The notes under the pieces: model-generated
The model's database searches: none
What the model saw: only the letters and a program-made list of their open reading frames with translations
Told to the model about the DNA's origin: nothing
Source: Adiantum capillus-veneris
Taxonomy: Eukaryota > Streptophyta > Polypodiopsida > Polypodiales > Pteridaceae
Assembly (NCBI GenBank): GCA_014529385.2
Contig: CM043953.1
Coordinates: 66,894,372 to 66,958,371 of the forward strand
Reading direction: 5' to 3'
Length of the DNA stretch: 64,000 bases
Part shown: piece by piece, positions 18,784-30,850 of the stretch
Position numbering within the stretch: position 1 is the first letter of the stretch
Layout: every line of letters begins with the position of its first letter
Program-made: the position numbers and the translations under genes

Positions 18784-20840
18784 TACCCTCAATTGAAGAT
18801 CGATTGAAGACGACCTTCATTACTCCTTGGCATTGTTTTGCGTACAAAAGAATGCCTTTTGTGCTCGTTAATTCATGTGCTACCTTCCAAGGGTGGATGA
18901 ATAGAGCATTTGGTCCCTACCTGGGTAAGTTCATTCGAGTTTTCATGCATGACATTGGATGTTATAGCTCCAGAGTCACACATTTGGAGAAGCTAAGGTT
19001 GAGTTTTGAAAGGATTCAACAAGAGGGTGGGAAACTCAACCCAAAGAAGTGTAAGTTCACTCATGTCAAAGTCCATTTGCTAGGACATGTGGTTTCTCAA
19101 AATGGAATTGAAGCTGACCAAGAGAAAGTAAAGGTTTTATTGACCCAAAGAAAGTTGTACCTGTCACGTTTTTTTTGGATGCTATGTCAATATGTGTATC
19201 CTCTCCAAAAATTGAGTCAAAGAGTTCAAGGTTTTGAGTGGAATGAAGACATGAAACAAGATTTTGATGGTATCAAGGCTATATTGTGTGCTCTACCAAT
19301 AGTGAGTCGTGTTGACCTACAATCGATTTTCTATGTATCTATTAGTGTGGGGTCAATATCTTGGGTCGGTGCTCTTACAAAAGCAGGGAAGTAACTTCAA
19401 GCCACTCTATTTTGAGGGCAAGATGAAGAATATAAGAGAGTTCTACTACACAAAAATGGAACAATGGGTATTCACCTTGGTTCTTGCTTGTTGCAGGTTC
19501 AAGACATAGGTGTTGCCCCAAAAGTTGTAATCACCACATCAAACCTTTTGTCGAATGTAATACAACATTTGAAGCCTACTAAGCGTATCTTAAAGTGGAC
19601 CACCGAACTTCAAGGGTATGAGTTTGAGTTTAAAGTGGATCATTCCTTTAAAGCTCGTGTTGCAACTGTAGTGGTACACAAGGGAGAGGAGCTTCCATCT
19701 TACCCAAGGGTTGACAAGGATGATCATGATGAGGAAGTAGATATTAGATCATGAAGAGGAAGTAGATATTACACATGTGTATACAATGATGTTTAATGGC
19801 GCACCTAGGAGAGTTATTCAAAAGGCAAGTGGTGGGGTAGTCATTAAGAACCCAAAAGGGGATGTAACCTTTTCTAGAGCTTACGATCTTGATGAAGCTG
19901 AAAGTAAAAAATGAGGCCAATCATCTCACGCTTTTTCTTGGGTTGAAGCAGTGTGTTGAGTTTGGATTGAAGAGGGTCATTGCAAAAGGGGATGTGTTGC
20001 CAGTCATGAATTAGTTGCTTGGTTTTTTGAAATGTTAAGAAAGACAATTTGAAGAAGTGGTTCTATCTCATCAAGAAGATTTTGCATGAGTTTGAGAAGA
20101 TAGAGTTTAAGCATGTTCCTCATGAGAAGAATAAAGAACCGGATGAATTGGCTAGGGACAAGTTGGATGCCTTGGTAGCACCTTTAAAGGTCAAGAAAGC
20201 CTTGTATGCAGCAAGGGAGTCATTCCAAGATGTAGAAGTATTTCTTAGTAAGGGGCAATGTCAAGAGGGCATGTCAAAGGTTCGACGTAAGAGAATAGTT
20301 GCAAAAGCAAGAAACTACACATTGGTAGGTGAGGATCTCATGTTTTATGGCAAACATAGCATTCTGAGGAAAGTGCGGTACAGAGAAGAAATAGGCTTGA
20401 TTTTGAAGCACTACCATGAAGAAACAGGCCATCAAGGTAACGATCAAGTTGTCTTTTGCATTTTGAGAGTAGGTTATTGTTGGCCCTATATAATGAGAGA
20501 TGCTCATTTTTGGTGAGTCATGCCATGAATGCTAAGTGTTTGCAAACTGAAAGCTTTGGTTGAGCCTCAAAAAGCTATAATATCTTTTGAGCCATTTGCA
20601 AAATGGGGAGTGGATGTTGTAGGTCCAATTCCAAGGACCAACAATGGCAAAAGGTATATCCTCATGGTTGTGGACTATTTGACAAAGTGGGTGGAAGCAA
20701 GAGTTGTAAAAGATGTAACAGCAAGAAGAGTGACCTCTTTTTTGTATGAACAGGTGTGTTGCAGTTGGAGCTCCTATGGTTATCATTTTTTATCGTGGAT
20801 CAGGGTTAGATCCTTGGGAAGTTCATCTAACATACATGTA
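18784..20840 (+). pseudogene. Tat-like gypsy pol remnant: RT, RNase H, second RNase H, integrase
   Basis: Coding similarity starts in mid-RT (EDRLKTTFITPWHCFAYKRMPF) and runs through KKCKFTHVKVHLLGHVVSQNGIEA. The catalytic box is FMHD rather than F-x-DD, so the RT is dead. A first RNase H follows (FYVSISVGSISWVGALT; KWTTELQGYEFEF). At about 19780-20100 is a second RNase H-like block (MFNGAPRR...SGGVVIKNPKGDVTF), the hallmark of the Tat lineage. The integrase zinc finger (HYHEETGHQGNDQVVFCIL) and core start (KWGVDVVGPIPRTNNGKRYI) come next, and the sequence ends near 20840. At least six stops or shifts interrupt it. Residues from an apparent start at 18687 belong to the antisense chromovirus, so that longer frame is a chimera. 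Confidence 0.8.
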
Positions 20841-21475
20841 CCTACCACCTAGGTTCAATAGAACAATATTTTCAATTCCAAAAATTGTGCCTTTTTTTGC
20901 AAAGAGGTATCATTAAGAAATCTAAAGAAAAATCACTGATCATTTAGAAAAAAAGTGTGTTATCATCTTCAAAAATTCATTGATAAGGGTGCTTTTCATA
21001 ACCGCTTCAACTCAAGTGATATAGAAGTTTTACACATAGTGAACGCCGCGAGTAAGAAATCAATAAAAAGCAAGCTTTCAAAAACTACTTTGTTAACGAG
21101 TTATGTCACAAACCAAGAGATTTTAGAGCTTCATGATTATTTGCTTCACCCATGCAATGCGGATTGTTCCACCTTATCCATTTACTTTGTCCCTTTTCTT
21201 AAACTTGGCCTTGAATGCTTCTACAACAATCGAGGTGTCTGGAGCTAACGTAAAACCTCAAGTCAACATTGAAACACAATATGATTTACTTGGAATTACT
21301 AGTAATAAAATGCTTTATGGTTGTTCAAGATGTTAAGAGTGACTAACGCTAAAATCCAAAGTGTAAAAAGTTTAAACATGAAGGCTTGCTTTTATATCCA
21401 CTTGAGATGAGAGATGATATTGGCTGCAGTGGACAGTCGGCACAATGTTGCACCGTGTCGTGGACAAGAGTAGCC

Positions 21476-21515
<40 letters not shown>

Positions 21516-21960
21516 TCTTATGGACCACGTTTAAATGGCATATATAGTACTTCTTTATAGTATTTGTACATGCAATAAATCTATTCTCCAAAAATAAAGT
21601 AGAGAATAATATACTTATACTATTATAAAAGAGGGAGGGATTCTGCCAGGCAAGACTGAGTGCAAGAGAGAGAGAGAGAGAGTGAGAGAGCGAGAGTTTG
21701 TCTCGCTCAACTTTTGGTAATCCTCCATATTAACATAACCCGTGCTTTGAGCATGTGAACAGCATAACCCTATTTTCTTCCTCGGAAAAGGAGGTCAGTG
21801 TGAAACATTGTTCATTTCGCGTTACAGGACAATGCCAACTATTTGATGGACTGGAAACAGAGTCGCCACACGCGCACACGCACTTTTGAAATACAGACAT
21901 TTTATAAGAATTGTTGGTCTTTAACTTATCCTAAAGCATTTTGAACACTAGTCTCTGTCT
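20841..21960. other. Intergenic stretch with GA microsatellites
   Basis: No supported coding sequence is seen. (GA)n tracts lie at 21479-21512 and 21665-21695. The rest is AT-rich unique-looking sequence leading to the promoter of the gene at 22040. Confidence 0.6.
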
Positions 21961-21969
21961 AGCATCGCA

Positions 21970-21985
21970 TTATATACTTAGCTCT

Positions 21986-22021
<36 letters not shown>
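21970..22021 (+). promoter_or_regulatory. TATA box and CT-repeat leader of the gene at 22040
   Basis: TATATA at 21971-21976 is followed by CTCCCTCC and a (CT)n tract at 21991-22021, then CA repeats and the ATG at 22040. CT-rich initiator/5'UTR tracts next to TATA boxes are common in plant genes. The paralogue at 58888 has the same CT leader. Confidence 0.5.
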
Positions 22022-22025
<4 letters not shown>

Positions 22026-22039
22026 CACACACACAGACA

Positions 22040-22768
22040 ATGGGGCATTGCTGTCTGTCAAGAGAGCGTGTGCATCACTCCAGCCAATTAGGCGTCTCAG
22101 AGGAGGAGGAGGAGGCGTCGATGATGGTGGGCAAGATCTCTTCCGCTCTCTTCACAAAGCAGCCCCTACCCTCTTACGCTCAGACCCATGCGCTTCAATC
22201 TTGCCATGTCTATCACCTCAAACCTTGCCGAGCTCTGAATTCTGCTCAACCGCCCACCGTCCAAAGCCCAACAAAAGAGAAAATGACGAAGAAGGTAACG
22301 TTTGCCAAAGACCTGGTGCAAATTTACCCCAGCTCACACCAACCCATTTCTCGTGAGGCAGAAGAAGTGTCGCAGAAAGCTCCAAAAAAAGAAGCTCGCC
22401 GCTCTTTCTTATCAGGCAAGGACATGAGAGCTCAAAGAGAGGGGCAAATGAAGGAGGAAGTGAAAGAGGGCGCAGTGTCCTCATGTAACAATTTAATGAA
22501 GGAGGCGGCAACTAGTGGAGTAGTGAGAGTGAAGGTTGTTATTTCAAAGAAGCAGCTCTCAGAGCTTCTCAAGTCCTCGACTCCATCCTCGCTGTTGAGA
22601 AAGCAAACGGGAGATGCTGTGATGCAGAAGGTGGTAGCTGCCCCTCTTCTGCCCCAGCTAATTGCAAGATCACCCCAAATAAAGTGCTCTGCCAAAAGTA
22701 GACCATCTTGGCGGCCTTCTTTGGATGGCATTCCTGAAGCTTTTTCTACTCAAGAGCTCTTCATATAA
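22040..22768 (+). CDS. PADRE (DUF4228)-like small plant protein
   Basis: The product has 242 residues with no predicted membrane segment. It starts MGHCC, like the MGNC start of many DUF4228/PADRE proteins, where Gly2 and nearby Cys can be lipid-modified; His3 is unfavourable for myristoylation. Residues 83-95 hold KKVTFAKDLVQ, 162-178 VRVKVVISKKQLSELL (the most family-like block), and 223-233 SWRPSLDGIPE, like the W-x-P-x-L-x-x-I-P-E end of PADRE proteins. An in-frame ATG lies upstream at 21941, but it precedes the TATA box. The ATG at 22040 is preferred because the paralogue at 58888 aligns from there and lies just after the same CT leader. PADRE genes are linked to stress responses in angiosperms; a role here is inference. 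No intron is needed. Confidence 0.7.
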   Translation: MGHCCLSRERVHHSSQLGVSEEEEEASMMVGKISSALFTKQPLPSYAQTHALQSCHVYHLKPCRALNSAQPPTVQSPTKEKMTKKVTFAKDLVQIYPSSHQPISREAEEVSQKAPKKEARRSFLSGKDMRAQREGQMKEEVKEGAVSSCNNLMKEAATSGVVRVKVVISKKQLSELLKSSTPSSLLRKQTGDAVMQKVVAAPLLPQLIARSPQIKCSAKSRPSWRPSLDGIPEAFSTQELFI

Positions 22769-23450
22769 TTTGCCAAAAAACCTTGTATATCAGTCAATTT
22801 AGCATCTCCTTGGCCAAGCCTTTTCCTATTGTGCCAAATCTTTTTGCAGTGCAGAGACCAAGCATATACTTGGAGGCAAATAAGGCCCATGTGAAGTCAT
22901 GCTATACTTTGCGCCAAGTGTAGAGGTATGCTAGAATCCAGGCCAATTAAAGCCCCCTATGGAACAGGGACATTAGTAGCAGCCCTTATAGTCTCATCTT
23001 TTGCCAGATATCAACCAAGGGTGAATTTTGTTTAGAAGACCAACCACCCTTTGTATATACATCTCACCAACCATGTAAAAGCCCACAAAAATGTGCCTTG
23101 ATTTGCCACCAGTGACCATATGGACACATGCCTTGCCTACTTGACATTGAAGAGATTTCTCTCTTTAGGACATAAGACTGAAGAAGTGTCTACTTGTGAT
23201 GCATTTTGAAGCTTTTGATATATATATCTCACTTGGCATTCTGTACTTTCCAGGGGAATGTATATTACATCATCTCCACTTGATAGGAGTTAAAAGTGTG
23301 TTTCTTTGCGCTGACAAGGGTGCATATAAGTTCGATAAAGGGATAGAGGTATATTTGGGTAGGACTCAACTCAAGAGGCACACCTTTCAATTATGTTTAT
23401 GGATCATCCAAGTCGAACAAGAGATGTATTTTAAGATTTGTCCAAAAAAG

Positions 23451-23515
23451 CTATCTCGGTTGGTTGAGTGCTCGACTGCTGTGACCCGGGATGGGTTCAA
23501 GTGCGGTCAAGCAAA
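23451..23515 (+). repeat. tRNA-derived SINE-like block
   Basis: A box A-like word (ggttggttgagtgctcg, 23458-23474) is followed about 20 bases later by a box B-like word (gggttcaagtgcggt, 23493-23507), the pol III promoter spacing of tRNA-related SINEs. Neither a tail nor a target duplication was defined. Confidence 0.4.
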
Positions 23516-24076
23516 CTTGTGAACGCTCATGGACGTTTGTATTGCCTCACATGGGATATGTGCATTTTGCAACAAAAAGGATTTAGGCAAGATCAACATA
23601 GATTTATTATGATGAGGGATTTGTTTCAATATTTTAAAAAAAAATTACTCTTTGAATGCACATTATGTATTGAGATATCAAGCTCAACACATGGTATGCT
23701 TCCATGACTTCTCACCTACATTTATCACTTGCATGAGATAGAAGACACAAGGATCATTGCCACTAGTACTATAGCTAAAGTTTATTAACATGGTCTTATC
23801 GAGGGCAGGGGGCACCTTGCAAGTATGCAGATATATCACGTTGGCGAGGGGGAATGGAGAGAACACACCCAACATACACACACAAAAAATGCCTCTCTAT
23901 AGCCTAGGGTATTCACAACACCCCTATCCTCTTGAAAAACACTTTAAAAAAACTTACTCGCACAATCAAACCATCGTTTGCACAAAAAAGAATGTGCCAA
24001 CGCACTCACCAAGACCAAACACGCATACATTCACAACATCCGCACAGTTGCTATTGCACAGACCACAAACTGACAC

Positions 24077-24079
<3 letters not shown>

Positions 24080-24121
<42 letters not shown>
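24080..24121. repeat. (CT)n microsatellite
   Basis: About 40 bases of uninterrupted TC dinucleotide. Confidence 0.95.
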
Positions 24122-24122
<1 letters not shown>

Positions 24123-24739
24123 CAAAAACGATCCACGGGCACACACATCCGTCGACACCAACACACACCCAAAGTGATGCAACAGAAAAGCTAACAACTA
24201 AATTCTGAAACTTTCTAGTTCTCAAATACATTCCTTAACCCTTTGTACATAATTGGCCCTTCTACTATTTTTGCTTTCTCTCGCTAGAATGGCCAATTCT
24301 AGAGACAAAAAACTCATTTGAGTAAACGAGAATTGCAATTTGGTGACATTGCCCCGTCCTTGAAATCATAATCATCCTCGACTATGATTTTTGCAAGAGA
24401 GGTATCTTTGTCCCATTGGATTTTTATTCAGGATCCACTTTTAGCACATTGTCCATCATTTCAAAGTAGATGAACAATATACTCGGCACTTGCAAGAAGA
24501 TCTACCACGAGTATGTCGACCCAGTTAGCACTAGCACCTTTTCGTAGTTTATTGCACATCTACTTTGTACTCGAGAGTAACTTTGTCATGAGTGTGAAAC
24601 ATTTGGTAGGCATATACATTACGTTTACATATTAATGAAGAGTTTGAGACATTAGAGTTCAAAAGAGAGAATCATGTTCTTCTTCATTCCATTTTCATTG
24701 AATATATGATGTAAACAGATTACAACTTTGTGTGCAATT

Positions 24740-25830
24740 CATTGTAGGTGTCTACAAGTGAGATACCATCCTTCAATTGGGGCTCTTGCATCCATTTAGC
24801 ATCTTTAAAAGGGTAGTTTTTAGGTTTAATGAGATACTTTTGTACTACCTAACCATTGTGTAGCACCCTTCTCTTCATGATAGATGATATGCTCAAGTCA
24901 CAATATTCTTTTAGTCCCTTGAAACTCTTGAGGATCTTCTGCTACAAATTCTTGTGGTGGATTGCCCTTGGAGCCCTTTAGTAGACATATATGGAGTGCA
25001 TTATGGATTGGCAAATGAGAGGGTATCTTAAGGCGATAATCCGTTTGATTGATTGGACATACAATCTAGAATGGTCTATGATACCCGGGTGCTAATTTTG
25101 CATAGTACTTGTGATGACATGTGAGTTCTCCATGCCAACTTTACCCCATAGTATGGCTTGAGAGAGATTTGGGAAACATTAAGGGGAACCAATCACTCTC
25201 TTTGAATTGAAGAGTTCTTCTATGCTTGTCAACAATAGCCTTGTGCTTTTCGCTTGTGATAGAGATAGCTTCTTTGATTTTAGCAAAAGCATCACGTAAG
25301 TTACAGCTATATTCATCACTAGGGAAGATCTTCCCATGCATTTCCAAAATGGAGGAAAGTTTGACATCCCTTTGATCACTTTAGAAGGTGCGTTACTTGA
25401 AGAAGAATGCATAGTATTGTTGTTTGCATACTAGAGGTAGATACTTCCTCTATTGGTTATGTTGGTCTAGTTCTATTACATAGGTTTTGAATAGATTAAA
25501 CAAAATGGAGTTCACAATTTCACTTTTTCCATCTATTTGAGGATGATAGGTTGAAGGAGAATTGGTTTTTTCTTTAAGATTCTAGAAGAGTTTCTTCCAA
25601 AAATTAGTAGTCATTATGGGATCTCTATCGAAAAAAATACTCGTTGGCAAACCATGATATTTAGATATTTGAGAGATAAATAGGTGTGCATTATGTGGAG
25701 CCTTAATAGTCTTTTTGACAAGTATAATATCAGCTTTCTAGCTTAAATTGTCTACTATTGCCCATATTCCTTTATTTCCATGGATATATTTTGGTGAGTG
25801 AAAAAGTCCATTTTGCCCAAAATAGACATT
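24740..25830 (-). pseudogene. Second chromovirus fragment: integrase and chromodomain
   Basis: It is the same family as the element at 10500-11956. Right to left it reads HSPKYIHGNKGIWAIVDNLS (first Asp), GLPTSIFFDRDPIM (second Asp), YHPQIDGKSEIVNS (Glu), then DAFAKIKEAISITSEKHKA. It ends with a chromodomain near 24840-24780 (Y-L-I-K-P-K-N-Y-P-F-K-D-A-K-W). Many stops and shifts are present. Similarity to integrase ends at about 25830, upstream of which the sequence is unrelated. RT and LTRs are absent, so it is a truncated, old fragment. Confidence 0.7.
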
Positions 25831-26960
25831 TCTTATTATTGATTGCATATAAATGAGAGTCAGGATTTTTGTAGGACATGAGATAAAATTATTCATTAAA
25901 TTTAATGGGTTGGAGATCATAATAGATGGTTGCTTTTGTCTCACTAATTGTTTTGACAAAAAAATAGGTACAAAAAAGTTGCGTTCTTGACATTATGCAG
26001 ACCTATCATCAAAATTTCTATAGTCACACTCAATACAGATAAGATATACACGTTTTCTTAGTTCTCTTCTAGCCTTTGGATTCAAAAGGAGCCATGGTGC
26101 ATGTCAAAAGAATAATGGATCTCTTACCAAGTTGAACCTTGGAGACAATGATGAAGTGATAAATACAACAAACATGAGAAAACTGGGTTTTAGCATTATG
26201 ACCTCTAGAATCCCACATAACTACTCAATATCTAGCCAAATTTGGAATTTATCATTAGACATGGTTACTACCTACAAAATACACACAACTGGTCTAAGAA
26301 ACTAGCAATATCAAGAAATCTATATTTGCTACACTAGAATGTCTCGTATTCTTTTTAACTGAAAAACACAACCATCATCGTATACTATGCTATATAGGGT
26401 ATTAGGTGACCCAAAACTCAAGAAGATCAACTTTATGCTACGCATTCAACTTACACAATATAAATTACATTTGAATATCAAGAAAAAAATCAATAGAAGC
26501 ACTAAATTTGGCCAAAAAACAGGATTAGTCAATTTTTGTAATTTGGTCATAAATTTCAACCTTAATATGTAACTCTCCTTAGAAGCATGAGAACATGTTT
26601 ACAACTACTAAGGCTAATCCTCTAGCAATCTAAACCTCACAAACATGAATTTTAGAGTGGTATAGTTTTAAAAATTAAAACATAAAACAAAAAACAGGAC
26701 TCATTTTTTCACTTAGGTTAGATTCAAAAATGTTATGCAATAGTAAGGTTAATGGTGAGATCAATAAATCACAAAAATGGAAAGTTTTTTTCAACTCATT
26801 AGGCTACTTTGTGGATATATAGCATCTAGAAATTCATTTTCAAAATCTTCACATAATGCAAGAAAAATGGTCATGTAATAGGACATAAAAGTGTCATGTT
26901 ACCAATCTAGTGTTAAAAACAGATAATGCCTCAGATTTTAATGCAAGCATGAAAATAAGC
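25831..26960. other. AT-rich stretch, nothing recognised
   Basis: Stop-rich on all frames, with no repeat structure or domain remnant seen. It may be the decayed 3' part of the copia fragment to its right. Confidence 0.4.
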
Positions 26961-27610
26961 GTATATCACAGATAATATAATCATCAATAAATATAATGAA
27001 ATAACAATGCTATGATCTGATGGAGGCAAGGGCCAAAAAATATCAATAAAAATAAGATCAAAAAGATCATGAGAATGAGTTACACTTGAGAGAGAAAAGG
27101 GTTTAGGATTGTTTTTACCAAGAGCACAAAACTCATAGACTTACATTTAGGCAGGAGCTTTGAGATCCATGCAATATACAAAATCATGATGCTGAAGAGC
27201 AAAGAGTTTTGAGAAATTAGTATGAAGAAAGCGATGATTACATACCTTGCAATCATGATCGCGTGGAGCAATAACAATGTTTGCAACAATATCATTAAGA
27301 GAGAGGTCAAACAAATTACTACTGCGAGAGTCAAACATAAAACAAAGATTTTTTGTGGTACAATTTTATCATGATATTTAATAGCATATGCTATGTTACA
27401 ATATGTATCAAATTGACGATTAAAGCACATGGGAGAGGGGATTATTAGATTGTGCACAATAATCACAAGAAGAAGAAGAATATTTAATAGATAAAAGTGG
27501 TTGTGTTGTGGTAGTATTGTTCTCTTCGTTATATTGACATACCCAAAAATCATCTTTAGCATGACCATTTTTGTTGCACTATGAACATTGCTTGGAAATT
27601 TTAGACAAGA
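26960..27610 (-). pseudogene. Copia-like fragment: zinc knuckle to integrase start
   Basis: Right to left, CNKNGHAKDDFW resembles a gag zinc knuckle, preceded by a stop. Next come HDCKVCNHRFLH and HHDFVYCMDLKAPA. At about 27120-26990 is CALGKNNPKPFSLSS...FDLIFIDIFWPLPPSD, which matches the copia integrase pattern C-x-LGK...PF...DLI..D..GP. Multiple stops and frame changes show an old, dead copy. The rest of pol is not found to the left. Confidence 0.5.
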
Positions 27611-27896
27611 AATACTACCTCTGGGAAGACCACCTCTATAGATTACTCATTGAAATGGATTCCTTCAACATAAAATGTTCATTCCAACTATTGTGCTATG
27701 AGATGTATAGGAGTAACCCTTTTTGGGGTGTGGTGCTAAGGGACATTGATAGCACGAACATGGTGAGAATATATGAACACCTCTAGGTGACTATTTAGTA
27801 GATCATATGTTTGTCCATTTATCATAACAATTGTAGAGCCTCTTCACAACATAAGAATGATGCAACCACATATCCCCATCCATCGACGGTCTCTCA

Positions 27897-28169
27897 CTAA
27901 AATTCCTCTATCTTCATAGTGAATTGTAAGATGTATAAATCCACCCCCTCCTTGTGGTCACTTTCTACTACGATAGCAAAATGATCAAAAGTACATAGGG
28001 CATGACTAAGGGTTTCATAATTTCCTTCATGAGCTGCACTTTCAATCAATTTCTCCTCATCTTCCTGCTCTTCTTCTGTGGTTCTAATATAATATACACC
28101 CAATATAGAACATGTGACATCCTCATGCACATTTGCCACTTTTCCAACATGCATGCATGGAGAAAACAT
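27897..28169 (-). CDS. Small acidic ORF, unknown
   Basis: Ninety codons starting MFSPCMHVGKVANVHEDVTC and containing a Glu-rich stretch TTEEEQEDEEKLIES. No domain is recognised. It lies between copia and Tat-like fragments on the same strand. It is probably a leftover of one of them, or a decayed host exon. There is no promoter evidence. Confidence 0.25.
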   Translation of the reverse strand: MFSPCMHVGKVANVHEDVTCSILGVYYIRTTEEEQEDEEKLIESAAHEGNYETLSHALCTFDHFAIVVESDHKEGVDLYILQFTMKIEEF

Positions 28170-28319
28170 GATAATGAATGTGTGCTTAACATAGTTGCAT
28201 CATCCATAAATACTCAAATAAAAGAACCAAGGTAAAAGCTTTTAGAAGCTTGCATATGCATTCAAGAGTCCAAACAGCATCACTTTCTAGCAAAATACTT
28301 CCCAAGGTGTAAGAAATAT

Positions 28320-28700
28320 TTTTTCTAATTTCCAAGTGCTATGAAAATTCAAATGGTATCCCCGAAAGCCATCCCATAGAATGCCTCTTATGCCCTACAA
28401 CATTGTCCAAGATTTCATTTCAAAATGGAAGAGGGTATTGATGCTTCTTTGTAGCAGCATTTGGAGGTTTATAGTCAACGCAAATCCTCCACTTCCTTTT
28501 TTTCTTTGTGCACCATCCATAGGATGGATAAAACTTGCTTACAAAAGCTTCTTAGCTCGTGCCTCCAAAACCTGTTGTTGAATAGTTCTTAAACACCTCA
28601 GCATTTGAACATCGACCTTCAAATTCTTCTTTCACTTCATTTCATAAACTCTCCTTGAATTCCCTCTTATCTTGGAATAACCTTCGACAAAAATCTTCAA
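28320..28700 (-). pseudogene. Tat-like gypsy RT fragment
   Basis: Right to left it reads WRICVDYKPPNAATKKHQYPLPF and ILDNVVGHKRHSMGWLSGIPF. This matches the RT start of the element at 29446-38299 (WRICVDFKPLNVATKKNPYPLPF). Only the finger part remains; it decays below 28320 and the upstream linker is stop-rich. Confidence 0.55.
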
Positions 28701-28800
28701 AAAATCCAAATATCATTCTCTTAATGAGTAGTCAAATTGTCAACAGGCATACCAATTAAGTCCTCCCTTGGTATGTTGAATTTAAAGTCAATTAAACCTT

Positions 28801-28935
28801 CTTGTTGTCTTTTGAGGCACTCATCTATTCATTGTACATGTCCTAGCTGGCTAAACTAGACACCTTCTTGTTCTCTTTTTTGAAGGACTCGATTATTCAT
28901 CGTACATGTCCTACTTGGCTGAAGGAGACACCTTT
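28801..28935. repeat. Imperfect tandem duplication (~68 bp x 2)
   Basis: The words cttcttgtt...tcattgtacatgtcctagctggctaaa...gacacc and cttcttgtt...tcatcgtacatgtcctacttggctgaa...gacacc follow each other directly. Confidence 0.7.
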
Positions 28936-29445
28936 ACTTCTTCCTCTTATTCTCTCCAACTACATTTCCACTTTGATTATCGGCAATTCCATAAAGTCTT
29001 TGTCCTTTACAAATCATTAGTCTTGAAACATGCCACAAAGACTGATATCGGGGGCTTTAAAGCTAGGTGCTTCCCAATCGAGTGAGCTTAAAGTTAGAAT
29101 TTATGAATCTTATAGCGCTTCATGTGCACCTTCTTTGGTTGGAGTCTTATATTCTACAAAATACACATACAAACAAATTGTTTTGTAAAATAAAAATAGC
29201 TTGCCTGCATGCATAACATTACCTCTCTTGGAAAAATTGATGTCGTGTGAGGCCATACAACTTGTAAGTACTTAATTCAATACTTCTCCAACGTTTTTTC
29301 CCTACTCTTGCTCTCTCTCTTTCTTCCCATATGCAAGTAAGATCTTTACAAGTGGATGCAGCATTTTCACTCGCATTTTCTCATACTCATGGTTGCTAGT
29401 TTTGGTAGGTCTACCTTCTAGGATGTTTATATAATCGTATTCCGT

Positions 29446-30600
29446 TGTGAGCGGGATGGAAACACACACAACGCCTCTATAATGACCCGACACACACTCT
29501 TGGGATGATACACACACACACACACACACTATGGGGCACCACTCGGCTTACACAACCCACCTGGACCAGACAGGGTACACACCCAATGGAGTGACAAGAG
29601 AGAGACTATCCATTTGCCCACTCCACATAGAGACACTGTACACACACACAAAAAAAAAAAAACTCATCTCAAAAGAGGAGGATTTCTGATGTTTAGATAC
29701 AATTGAGCTTGGGCCAACACCAATGGGGCAAATAGCTCACGCAATATGGGTAAAATATGGCAGATACAATCACAAATTGGAGCAGAAGCTTCGCTCATAG
29801 GAGAAACTGACACAACCAAAACAACAGAAAAACAGTGAGGAATTTGGTAAAACAGACAGCGTCATTGCATTCGAAACAGGCCAAAACCACAGTCTACAAT
29901 GTCAAAGTGCTCAAATCCGACCTCGAATGAGCAGTTTATGGCTAAAACATGCTCCAAAAACAGCAAAAACTCAATTGCGGTTGTTCCTCCTCTTATCTCC
30001 ACGTTTTTTTTGGTCTTCTTTCAGGTTTTTCAGTTCCCACACTTAGTTTTATTACTTGGGCACCTTTGGCCTTTTAGTTGACCTCAAACGGACCCCGTAC
30101 AGGCCAAAAAGTGGCCTCGCAATCCATAGTTGTCACCCTGCTGCATCCATCCGCACACCTGGCACTCAACTTTTTTCAATAATGCATCCCGAAATCACGT
30201 GTAGTGGCCCCCAAATACAATTCTCATGATGACATTTTTACATAATCATCACAAGAAAACAGCCACGTTGTGTCCATACTTATCCACGTGCAAATATTGA
30301 CCCCATTCGACCTCCTGATGCCACTAGATGCCATCTGATACACCTGCTTACCTCATGTCGTTGGCCCGCAGATAGCTTCATCAAGAAGTTTTACGCACTA
30401 CCAAATCCTCATTATTATAGAAAAAACACACTAATACTGGTGACGATGAAAATCGATGCACTATGTACATGTTGTCCTATCTGTACACATGTGGGTCCCA
30501 CGTAACCACCTAGCTGTGGAAAATGGGCAATCCTTTATTTGATGCACCATGCATGGGTATGTACATATGTGCAATACCTTGCTCCAAAAAACTCCTAACA
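29446..30600 (-). repeat. LTR of the Tat-like element (3' LTR by element orientation)
   Basis: 1155 bp, plus-strand ends TGTGAGCG ... CTCCTAACA. It is a direct repeat of 37156-38299. By eye about one base in twelve differs, plus small CA-repeat indels, so the copy is old. It includes a (CA)n tract at 29511-29528. Confidence 0.9.
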
Positions 30601-30611
30601 TAGTTTGCCCT

Positions 30612-30625
30612 TCCCGTAGCCTGCT
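30612..30625 (-). other. Polypurine-type tract
   Basis: Read on the minus strand, ctacgggaagggca lies next to the LTR start TGTTAGGAG. Confidence 0.45.
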
Positions 30626-30850
30626 AGATCATTCATGATCAGCAGCAGCAACAAAAAGGGATATGAGACTTGCCGCGTTACAGGTCTCCTCATCCCTTAC
30701 AGACATTACTTGTTCTGCAGACAGCTCATCTTGCTCCACCATCATCAATCTATCATGATACAATTTAAGATGCAATTCATTTTCCCTTGACTTATGTAAA
30801 ATCCCATCCAGTTTAGTCAACTAATATGTACCATTCGGACAACACTCCAC
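30626..30850 (-). pseudogene. 3' end of Tat-like pol
   Basis: This is the tail of the integrase polyprotein, separated from the rest by the TIR element at 30851. It reads ECCPNGTY, a stop, LTKLDG, then LKLYHDRLMMVEQDE and a stop near 30632. The pattern (P-x-G-x-Y-x-L ... L.G.....V.G..L+.Y) is the usual Tat-type pol terminus. Confidence 0.65.
30843..30850. repeat. Target-site duplication CACTCCAC (left)
   Basis: It is repeated exactly at 31594-31601 on the other side of the TIR element. Confidence 0.9.

Larger units (their letters stand above)
22769..24740. other. Downstream/intergenic stretch
   Basis: It begins with the probable 3'UTR of the PADRE-like gene; no canonical AATAAA was found near the stop. 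A tRNA-like block lies at 23451-23515 and a (CT)n tract at 24080-24121. Otherwise only short non-conserved frames are present. Confidence 0.5.

Noticed and set aside
21941-22039. N-terminal extension of the PADRE-like protein from the ATG at 21941
   Set aside because: It lies upstream of the TATA box, encodes the CT repeat (SLSLSL, HTHT), and the paralogue aligns only from MGHCC/MGNCA.
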